Shown here one piece after another: positions 8,378-16,544 of a DNA stretch of 21,841 nt (the first letter of the stretch is position 1; each line of letters starts with the position of its first letter). The position numbers and the translations under genes were made by a program. The notes beneath the pieces were generated by a model. It did not search any database. It was not told the DNA's origin and saw nothing but the letters and a program-made list of their open reading frames with translations. Origin of the DNA: Chromera velia (lineage: Eukaryota; Sar; Chromeraceae); assembly GCA_018398765.1 (NCBI GenBank), contig JAHBMJ010002155.1, positions 1 through 21,841 of the forward strand. Reading direction: 5' to 3'.

Positions 8378-8809
8378 GTCTAACGCCTGATCCAGCGGCC
8401 TTGATCATCTTTCCAAGTGGTCTCAAGTTATGATTTTGCCTGCAACACTTACTGTATCTAGCATTTTCCTAGGTATGCTCCAATTGAGCTTGAACTCGTT
8501 TGGATCCCGTTCCTGCAATTCTATATTTCTTTATTTCTTTATGATTATAATCAATGTATTTAATTCATTTCTTTTTCTTATCTCACTTTTTCTTTATTTC
8601 CAAAAACAATTATTCACTAAATCTTTCTAAATAAATCTATTCTTTAATTATTTTTTTTTTCTTTCTTTTAGACTAAGTACTGTCTTTATTTTTACTAGCT
8701 GATCAATAATTTAATTCATCTATATTTACTAAACTAATTTAATAATTTCTTTACTTTTAAACTAAGACTATTAGCAATTTCCTCTGTATATTTCTAAGAG
8801 TCTAAAGTG
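8378..8809. other. AT-rich spacer without a gene
   Basis: Strongly T- and A-rich sequence with short homopolymers. The open frames are brief and without motifs. Confidence 0.6.
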
Positions 8810-8836
8810 CAACGGAACACGTCCCCCTTTCTTAAG
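8810..8836 (-). repeat. Copy A of a polypurine/LTR-start-like motif
   Basis: On the minus strand it reads CTTAAGAAAGGGGGA then CGTGTTCCGTTG. It matches 9195-9223 apart from a small 2-base length difference and one substitution. The purine run resembles the primer site for plus-strand DNA in LTR elements. Confidence 0.6.
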
Positions 8837-9208
8837 ACCGCAGTCCCTGGCGGTTTAAAATAAAAGCGCAATCAATAACCGGTCTGGTGATTCAAGAAAC
8901 TTGACTAGGAAACTTGAACAACCCACTGGAATAAAGCACTTCACAATGATGAGAACATTGATCAATGCCAGCTGCATGCCAATCTATAGAGCAAAGCACT
9001 GTGACCATAAGGTGGGACAAGATTCATGCATGCAACCAAACTACCAGGGTAAAATTGTGAAGCTGCAGCGCAATCCGAACATAACAAAGATGCACACCAC
9101 TGAGCAGCCGCACCCAACAAGAGACCGGCACTGCAACAAAATACACAACCAATAGAACACACGAAACGCAAACCACACACAACGCTTTTTGAAACAACGG
9201 AACACACA
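8837..9208 (-). mobile_element. Possible LTR or LTR remnant
   Basis: On the minus strand a purine run ending AAAGGGGGA (9217-9209) is followed directly by TGTGTGTTCCGTTG, the layout expected where a polypurine tract meets a 3' LTR. The 372 bases after it are G/T-rich and carry no supported gene, and the same motif then recurs at 8836-8810. The repeat may reflect nested or tandem LTR fragments of one family. No CA end and no second full LTR could be paired. Confidence 0.3.
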
Positions 9209-9223
9209 TCCCCCTTTCTTAAG
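9195..9223 (-). repeat. Copy B of the polypurine/LTR-start-like motif
   Basis: A 29-base sequence nearly identical to 8810-8836, in the same orientation and about 385 bases apart. On the minus strand the purine tract is followed by TGTGTG. Confidence 0.6.
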
Positions 9224-9940
9224 CCTCTTTTATAACGCCTTTAGCAGAAATCAGGATCAACAACTTGCCTTTCCCTTTTTCTTTCTGACCAATCGTTGAC
9301 GACCTTTCTTCAGGCTAAAAGGCCACTGGCAAGACAAGAATTGGAAGAACTAACGACCGGAAAATCTTATCAACACAGGAATGAGTAAGTCAACCACACT
9401 TTTTTACTTATTCTCTTTCCTATCTCACTCCCTCCATACGTACAAACACCCCACAACAGAATGCGAGAAAGGCAGGAGAAGAGAAGACGAAGACGGAGGA
9501 GACAAGGAAGACTAGTGGACAAGCAAACACATTGTCAAGATTCAAAACGAGCCGATTCATCCTTCCGATCTCCCTCTCCGTTGACATGGCTTAACACGAG
9601 CAAACCCCTTTCCCCCCCTAAAGCAGGAAGAGAAGAATAGATCCACCATTCAGTGGCATTCACTGGTGTATAACAGCGGCAGCATCTCATGCTTCCAAAA
9701 GAGCAACAGAAAAGAATATGTCAAAACACGAAAAGAAAGAACAAAACTGTCCTTCAGGGCCCTTTCTCATCTGCAGCAACCTCCTTGTCATGAAGAAGAC
9801 AACATGACGGAGCAAGAGAAAGATGGTGAAGGAGAACAGGCGGGGAAAAGGAATCTGAAAAAAAACCAAAACGATCAGAGAAATGATTGGTCGCTCAGAC
9901 CTCTCCTCCGAGGTTGCAGTTTGTGTTGTTCTCATAGATC
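9224..9940. other. Stretch without a convincing gene
   Basis: Mixed composition with purine-rich plus-strand patches (about 9460-9510 and 9700-9860). Short open frames at 9666-10067 (+) and 9687-9944 (-) show composition bias only. It would be the 3' flank of the gene at 9941-11984. Confidence 0.5.
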
Positions 9941-11984
9941 TCACTCTCCAATACCGGTGTGGACGCTGGGGTTGAAAACGATCTTTTTGTTAATCTTCTT
10001 AGCGATGTGGATCGAGGGCCTACTCATAGCGGGAGGAGCAGATGCACTCGAGGCCGTGCTCTCTTGAGTCCTCTGATAGAGTTGGCAGAAATATCGACTC
10101 TCATCTTCTAGCTCGTCGAGAGTCTCAAAGGGCAGTACTTTCCTGAGGACTCCCACCCCCAGAGCCGGGTGGAATTAGTCTATAGGACACTCGCAGAACC
10201 CCAGAAGAGCCTGCACGTATACCCCCCGGTGGTTGGACTTGCCCAAGGGAGGTCCTCCACCCTGGCCCAAGAGGCAGCTCATCAAGAAACAGGCCCGTGC
10301 CTGGATCGATCTCCCTGTTAGAGTTGATGGTGGGGAAGTGGAAGGGCGGAGTTAGAGAGGGGTGAGGACTTCCCGGTCTGCTAACGGGACTGCCTCCCTA
10401 AAGAGCTTATTTGAGACCGTGTGCGTCCTGATCCTGTGCCTCTTGATCAAGGAGGGCCAAAGCTCCTCCGATGGTGTTCATATCTGACTCATCGATGCCC
10501 TGACACCACAGACGTGCGCCCTCCTCCTCGTCCTTATCGTCAATATTCGTATTCTCATTTGTCTCGGTGGCGGTGATGGTGGCGGTGATGGTGGCAACGA
10601 TGTTCTCAGACTGCTACCTAGTCTGCTTGTAGTAGGGGCAGTCAGGGAATCTGCAGGGGCCGGAGCCGCAGAAGTGCTGTGCCGGGTCGTACTCACGCCG
10701 ACGCTTGGAAAGGCGGTCCTCGTTCATCTCGTTCTTATCCTCCTCCTCTTCCTCCTCCTCATCGATGTCCATCTCGGAGGGCTCGGACACGGGGCTGAGG
10801 ACAGGAGATGCGATCACGGGATGGAGCACTGCTACTGCTCCCACATCCCGCTCTGGTGTAGAACTTGTCACAGCTGCTACAGCAGCCGCTGCAGGAGGAG
10901 TAGATGCAGAAGGAGGAAGCGGAGGATGAACTTCATGTCTATCAGAATTGGAGTCGGAGGTGGAGGTTATCTCGGGGTTGATGGCAGTGCTGACAAATGG
11001 ACGATCCGCATATAGACGAGCAATTTCCGGCACCCTAGCTGGAAATGTCAGATATCCTGTCTGAGTATTCTCAGACGAATGGCCGATGGGAAGGGCGGGG
11101 GCGACGAAGTCCACGTTCTTCCAAAGGAGCGGGGGCTTGCACGGATCGGCGCACTCCTCTGCCACTTTGTACACCCAGCCGAGCACCCCCTTCTTAAGGA
11201 TCTCGATGGGCCGGGCTGCTGTGGATAGCTTGCCATCTTTCATGAGAGGGCCCTGATGTAGGACTCCCGCGAAACCCTCATCAGCGGCCTTGCTGTACAG
11301 GAGGTTGTAAAAGACTATGCAGCCCACCCCCTTGTTCATACAGCGGCCTTCGTAGTCGGTAATGATCCAGTTCGGCTCAATGCGGGGATCCAGAGCTTCC
11401 AGAGCCTGTGCGGCGTTGTTCGGGATACCACGGAAATCATACCCGTTATAGAGAGCCACCCCCGACTCGACATTGAGCATGAGAATGTTATCCTCAGCCT
11501 TTGTTGCCACAATGGTGGTGTGGCAGAACTCGATACAACCGACGACATAGCTGGTGGCATGTTTGTTCGCACCGGCCTTGTTCGCCTCGCACTTCTGCTT
11601 ATGCATCCTCTCCCAGAGGGCAATGAAGAAGTTGTGAGCGTGCTCGTTCAGCTATGCTACGTTGACCGTAGCCAGTGCTATTAGGAGGCCGACTGGGAGG
11701 GAGACCCTCCAGATATCGAAGAAAGTGAATGAATTCCACCCGACCCGGTGAACATTCACGATCTTTGAAACTGTCCAAGAGTCGAATGACTTCAACATTT
11801 CAAAGGCAGGCTTGCCGTTTCGATCGAGGATGATTGCCTCTCTCTGTTCCCACTCATAGTTCTTGACCAATCCACAGAATTCTAAAGGGAGGAACTGATT
11901 GAGGTATCTCTCTGCCTCCCGGCCCAGATGTCTGGCATCGGTCTGCCAGCGATAGTCCAAGCTGCGGCTGGGGCGGGTGGGCAT
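9941..11984 (-). CDS. Large gene of unknown function with in-frame TAA/TAG codons
   Basis: The start ATG (11984) has the context GAGAAATGCC. Frame 0 runs to about 10260 through TAG at 11652-11654 and 10614-10616, TAA at 10407-10409 and TAG at 10398-10400. Sequence on both sides of each still looks like protein, for example TVNVA-stop-LNEHAHNFF. From about 10280 to 10130 a +1 frame overlaps. This frame contains TAA at 10175-10177 and ends at TGA 9941-9943 with a well-formed tail rich in charged residues. The total is about 680 codons. Residues 1-330 look globular. A Pro/Ala/Ser linker follows, then an acidic run (DIDEEEEEEED), a basic SKRRRE patch and a small Cys cluster with spacing C-x4-C-x4-C. 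No family is recognised. It could be a mobile-element or virus-like protein, or a host gene with a missed intron or a 1-base indel near 10260. Confidence 0.5.
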
Positions 11985-12228
11985 TTCTCAAAAGAAGACG
12001 AAGAATGTGAAGGATGGCTTTGCAACACAATTCTAAAAAGAACAGAAGAGGCCTTTCAAGCTACTGAACTACGCCACTCTGAATCTAATGAGCCTTCAGT
12101 ATGAGAGAACCAGTTCCCATCAACAAACTAGGAGGTTGGGTTGGCTTGACCTTTCAGCGATCTGGCGGATTTTTTTGACATGCAGATCTGTTTTCTGCAT
12201 GCTGTCTGGTTTTTTGGACCTTTTTGAG

Positions 12229-12273
12229 CGTCCTTTTCATCGGACAACACCTGTGTGTCCGATGAAAAGGACG
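12229..12273. repeat. Perfect 17-bp hairpin
   Basis: CGTCCTTTTCATCGGAC (12229-12245) and its exact reverse complement (12257-12273) flank an 11-base loop. It lies about 245 bases upstream of the gene that starts at 11984 on the minus strand. It could be a cruciform, a structured RNA or a remnant of a small inverted-repeat element. Confidence 0.8.
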
Positions 12274-12524
12274 GACCCCAGAAGCCATTTTCTGCATGTT
12301 TTTGCCATGATACACTTTTCTGATTTTTTAGTGCCTTTTTCCTGAATACTCTAAGGCTGCGACGCGAACGTTGTGGTTGGATTTAAGGTTTATGGGGGAC
12401 GACTGGGCCCTTTCTATGTATTTTCTGAACTGCCCTCGCGCGTTGCTCGGCATGCAGGCTACCGCGATGTATTTGTGCATGCAGTTAACTTCAAAAGCTC
12501 ACGCCGACTCTTTCTGGCAGCTTC

Positions 12525-13277
12525 TTGTTCTGTTCCATCTTCCATTTCTTTACTCAGTCAGATTTGGTTGTATGGACCGGGTTGCCCTTTGTTTCCGGTT
12601 GCCTTCTGTTTGGTTGTTTTCTTTCTCTGGAGCCTTATTTCTCGGCTGGTGCTTTTTGGAGGAACTTTCATGGCTCAAGATCTTTGGTGTGGCTGGCTTC
12701 TCTGTCTGCAGGTTTGTGCGTATTCATGACCCTCCTCCCGCAGAGTGCACGCAGGATTTTTGAAGTTTCTGGAGAAGAGGGTGTCCCCCTTTCTCAGCTG
12801 GCCCTGAGAAGAGGGTGTCCCCCTTTCTCAGCTGTCCCAGAGGAGAAGGTATTCCCTTCCCTCAGCTGTCTCAGAGGAGAAAGCGTCCTTTTCCCTCAGC
12901 TGGCCCCCCCAAATTTCGGCAAAGGGAAAATTTCTTGGATTTTTTCAGTTGTCCTAGGCATTAATGCGCCACCCCTTCGGACCCTTCGTGAGGAAACGCG
13001 ATTTCCGGGGTTTTTGGTTTTCGCTCTGTACTTGTAGCTGGCAGCGTTCTTCAGCTTCTCAGTTCACGTTTCTGACCTCTGCTTTAAGTTGTCTCTGCAA
13101 GCATCTCATTTGTACATCTGGAGTTAGTATTCAACCCCCCCCTATGCAATCTATGTTGGAGCAGCTCATTGGATGTCTGTTATGCAAACAGTGGTGGTTG
13201 ATGAGCTGAGCACTGCGTGTTTTTGCTATGCTTGGCCCTCTCTTTGCGTGGTTGCAGGTGAGACAGCTGTGGCTTGA
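12525..13277 (+). CDS. Possible plus-strand coding stretch, weak
   Basis: From ATG 12525 the frame is free of TGA for 250 codons, to TGA 13275-13277, with TAG at 13035-13037 and 13125-13127. The product would be hydrophobic at its N-terminus and would pass through a 34-nt tandem repeat that changes its frame between units. A good splice donor (GCAG then GTGAGA, 13253-13262) lies near the end, and pyrimidine-rich acceptors occur further right, for example before 13806 and 14098. T-rich composition alone could give this, and no domain is recognised. Confidence 0.18.
12772..12908 (+). repeat. 34/35-nt tandem repeat, four units
   Basis: Four units start at 12772, 12806, 12841 and 12875. They share GAGAAG, a CCCTTTC/CCCTTCC pyrimidine block and CTCAGCTG. 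Units 1 and 2 are nearly identical and units 3 and 4 are more diverged. The lengths of 34 and 35 are not multiples of three. Confidence 0.85.
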
Positions 13278-14400
13278 GATGGTGCTCGTGGTGTTCGAGT
13301 CCCTTCTCTCCAACTTCAAGCTATCAAGGTCAGTGGCTCTCTTGTTAGATCGGCCAGATATGCGGGATCGAACCGCTTCTGCCATCCTGGTTGGATCTGG
13401 TGGGGCGCATCTCCCTCTTCTTACCAGTCCTATTGATTGTTCTGTCTACGGTGCCTCGCTTTAGACTCTCTGCACTTGAGTTTGGGATTTCTATTTGGAT
13501 CGGCCAGCAAGTCGGGCTCGTTACCGCTTCTGCCGTCCTGATGAGTGGGACCCGAAGCCAGAGCGCCTTGCCTCTGACCACCCGAACACTCACCACCCTG
13601 GTTTGTTCCATGTCCCTCTTCGCAGGGGGATTTTCGACCCTCTGCGGTACTGCTCCTCCCAAATGCTTGCCTGTTACTTCAATCATTTTATTTATTGAAA
13701 AATAGTTACACAGATGCATTCATGAAGCTGAGATGCATTGATTTATCATTTAATAATGTTTGTTCTTTATGCATTCATAGTTCGGGTTCTGATTTTCTTC
13801 TTCAGGCTGAGTATGTTAATCTCTCATGAGGGGTGACTTATTGTCAGCTCCCTCTTATTTGAATTTCAATCTCTTTCGTCATTTTACACTTCTTGATGTG
13901 TCTCTCCACTTCTGCCTCTCGATACATTCATATTTTTGATGAGCTTGAGGGCTTTTATTTCTTCTTCACCCAACGATACTGACTCTTGATGGTCAGTCAG
14001 CTTCTCCTCATAACTTCTCTGTACCTTGTGCCTCTCGATGCAGAACACTACGGTGTTGTTCGAGGGCTCCCGTTTTTTTTTTTCTGGTTCTTCAGGGCAG
14101 CGCCTCACCCGGTGAGGGCTGGAAGAAGAGTGGAGCGTGTAGCAACGCCTCCTTCTCTTTCCACGTGGAACAGGGCCATCCAGGTTCGATGCCCTTGCGG
14201 GTGCTCCTCTCGTTGGGGCCCGCTAATCGAGGACCGTTGTCTGCACCGCCTGCTCTAATCCAGGCTTTATTTTTACTTCAGGTCAACTCTGATGCTTGAG
14301 GAACTGTTTGCTTTTGACTGTTTCCTTTCTTTCCAACTTGGTTCTTTTGGTTTTTTCATCCATTTATTCATGAAGACTCAAGATGCATACCATGGTGACA
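13278..14400. other. Stretch without a secure gene, with a duplicated 42-nt block
   Basis: The block at 13348-13389 recurs at 13498-13540 with about 80 percent identity (GATCGGCCAG to CCGCTTCTGCC). Several pyrimidine-plus-CAG tracts on the plus strand (near 13805, 14097 and 14281) look like 3' splice sites, so exons of an unplaced plus-strand gene could lie here. No frame gives a recognisable protein. Confidence 0.35.
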
Positions 14401-14523
14401 TGAAAAGAAAAAGATCGGAAGGAAACAGAAATAATGAACCATTTATGAAAAAAAGAGAGTAAAAGACAGAAAGAAGAAAGAAAAAGGATAGAAGGGGAGA
14501 AGGAAAGGGAGGGAGGAAGAGAG

Positions 14524-14559
<36 letters not shown>

Positions 14560-14577
14560 AAGAAAGAGAGGAGAGCC
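14400..14577. repeat. Purine-rich tract with a (GA)n core
   Basis: Nearly pure A/G over about 170 bases, with an uninterrupted GA dinucleotide run at 14529-14556. Such sequence can form triplex DNA. Confidence 0.9.
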
Positions 14578-14641
14578 TGTTTAGGTAAAAGCCAAAGACG
14601 CCCCTTTTGGTATGGTCGACGACCGCAATCCAGTCCTCTCC

Positions 14642-15094
14642 TCAACAAGGACCCTTGAAAAGATGTGGCGAGTGAGAAGAGTCGCGACGAAGCGACAAAA
14701 AGCCGATAGAAAAGAGAAAGAGAGAGAAAGAGAGAGGTAGAGTACCGGAGACGGCTGTTCGATCGAACCGGTGTATGGTTCTTGTGCTCGCTTCTACTTC
14801 TTTAGGATGACGTAGACGGACTCTATTTTGCAGGTAGCGAGTCCGCAAAAAGGCGTTCTGGGCGTCGATCCTCAAAGTCAAAAACCGGTGGCTGGGAGAC
14901 TCCGGTGTCTGTTCTTTCAGGAGCTCTCGGTAAGTTAGTGGTGGGGAAGTTAGGTTGGAGACGGCAAATCGGATGTTTTGGCAATCCGATGGAAGGGTGG
15001 CGATTCCAGAACAAAAGCGCTCATTTTCCTCAGTCTTAATGAACTCTGTGTGCGGTAATGGTGTCTGCTTGTCAGCACGCAGTGCTACAATGCG
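14642..15094 (-). CDS. Unrecognised coding fragment beside the Gypsy element
   Basis: The frame is open for 150 codons between TAA at 15095-15097 and TGA at 14642-14644. There is no ATG; the first TTG is at 14881. The sequence reads like real protein, with balanced composition from about 15085 to 14740. It then turns low-complexity and Ser/Leu/Phe-rich. A short motif, LRIDAQNAFLR, recalls the copia RT block around D-x-x-x-AFL, but the surrounding residues do not confirm it. It may be an exon, the 3' leader of the Gypsy element or a fragment of another element. An AG at 15084-15085 could be a splice acceptor. Confidence 0.35.
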   Translation of the reverse strand, partial: RIVALRADKQTPLPHTEFIKTEENERFCSGIATLPSDCQNIRFAVSNLTSPPLTYRELLKEQTPESPSHRFLTLRIDAQNAFLRTRYLQNRVRLRHPKEVEASTRTIHRFDRTAVSGTLPLSFSLFLFSIGFLSLRRDSSHSPHLFKGPC

Positions 15095-15221
15095 TTATTT
15101 CTTTTTAAACTGGTGGTTGAATCTCGTTTTTTGTGCCGTCTCCTTTTTTTTCAGCTACGGTAACCTTCAAAACGACGCGTTTTCTGCCGTCTCCATCCTT
15201 CTGGCTTGCATTTCTTCACGC

Positions 15222-16544
15222 TCATCTTTTCTTTCCCTGTTTTTCTTCTTCTTTTCTTTGCAGGAAGTCAGCCACCTCATCGGGGCAATCTACATCCCGC
15301 TCATAAGTCCAATACCTTCCTGGCCAGCCTTTGTAGATCAAGAGGTACTCTTTCTTCCCATTGTGCATTCTTTCTCCACACACTTCCTCTACCTTGTATT
15401 CTTTTTGATCGTCGTAGTCTATTTCTTCCTTTACCTTCTTTCTGGCCTTTTTGTTTCCACATTGTTGGTTTGCTTTCCTTCTCTTTCTCCCTCTGGCGAC
15501 GGGCTTTCCTCCCTCTTCTCCATCTTCGAGTTCTTTTCCTTCCTCGTCACTAGTGATTTCTTCCTCACTTCTATTACTGCTATCTGCTTCTTCCTCTTCC
15601 TCCTTGCCGTCACTTTCTTCTTCTTTGTTTCTCTCCTCGATTTCATGACTCTCCTTGAGGTTTCTTGACAAGAAAGGTTTGAGTCGCCGTCTGCTGATAG
15701 TCATTGTGTTTTGTGCTCCAGGCCGACGAACGCTAACGGCCCCAGAGTGTAAGATGTTCATCACCAGATAGGGCCCATCATAGGAAGGAGACAGTCCCTT
15801 ACTAAGTTTCCTGTCTTTCCGCATTCTTCGAAGTAGCCAAACAAAGTTACCCTTCTTGAACTGATAGATCTTCTTTGGGTCACACTTCAGTCTCTGCTGC
15901 ATTCTGTTTTGTGCAGCAAGTTCAAAAATCTCTCTGTTTTCTTTGTTGTTCTCTCTCAGTTCGGCCAGTACCTCCATATAGTCCTTAAGGAGAAACCCTT
16001 TGTCGGTTTCCAAGTCAGTGAGCAAGCGAATGGGGTGATTAACATCGACCCCCATCAGAATTCGGAAAGGACTTTGGCCGATGCTGGTGTGATAGGTGCT
16101 GTTGTGTGAGTACTGAGCCATCGGGAGATATGTTGTCCATTCCTTTTCGTTCTTGCTGACAAACTTGGCAATGCAGTCTTTCACGTCCAAATTGATTCGT
16201 TCAACTTTTCCTTGTGTTTCTGGAGAGAACGCACTGCTGACTACCCTTTTCATCCCCACCAGCTGACAGATTGAGTGAATGATAGGGTCAAGCAAATTGC
16301 TTCCTCGGTCACTTTGGAGTTGGATGGGTACTCCCCAATAACAGAAGAGATGACTGATGATCTTTCTTGCGATTGTGACTGCCTTTTGGTTTGGAAGTGC
16401 TATCAACTCGACCCATCTACTGCAGTTGTCTACCAAAATGAGGATGTATTTCATTCCATCTGTCGAAGCCGGAAGAAGACCCATCAAATCGATAATCCAT
16501 GACTGCAGAGGCGTTTCAGTCATCAGTTGAGGTTCGTACTGATA
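15222..16544 (-). CDS. Integrase catalytic core and chromodomain (C-terminal part of Pol)
   Basis: This continues the Pol frame directly after TAG 16545-16547, and its first ATG is at 16523. Counting from that Met, the DDE catalytic triad is D12, D72 (in SDRGS) and E108, with exactly 35 residues between D72 and E108 as in retroviral-type integrases. A GPY-like module (SYDGPYLV, about 247-254) follows. Residues 292-340 are strongly acidic and 344-365 basic. A chromodomain occupies about 374-425, with Y376 and the YLLIYKGW and YWTYERD blocks. Two usual aromatic positions are Tyr rather than Trp. In this family the enzyme inserts the cDNA, and the chromodomain directs it to modified histones. 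It ends at TGA (15222-15224). Confidence 0.92.
   Translation of the reverse strand, partial: YQYEPQLMTETPLQSWIIDLMGLLPASTDGMKYILILVDNCSRWVELIALPNQKAVTIARKIISHLFCYWGVPIQLQSDRGSNLLDPIIHSICQLVGMKRVVSSAFSPETQGKVERINLDVKDCIAKFVSKNEKEWTTYLPMAQYSHNSTYHTSIGQSPFRILMGVDVNHPIRLLTDLETDKGFLLKDYMEVLAELRENNKENREIFELAAQNRMQQRLKCDPKKIYQFKKGNFVWLLRRMRKDRKLSKGLSPSYDGPYLVMNILHSGAVSVRRPGAQNTMTISRRRLKPFLSRNLKESHEIEERNKEEESDGKEEEEEADSSNRSEEEITSDEEGKELEDGEEGGKPVARGRKRRKANQQCGNKKARKKVKEEIDYDDQKEYKVEEVCGERMHNGKKEYLLIYKGWPGRYWTYERDVDCPDEVADFLQRKEEEKQGKKR

Noticed and set aside
13366-13386. tRNA gene suggested by a box-B-like GGTTCGATCC on the minus strand
   Set aside because: The 4-bp T-stem is present, but no acceptor stem, D-arm or anticodon arm can be found around it. 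Similar isolated matches near 13290 and 14185 fail too.
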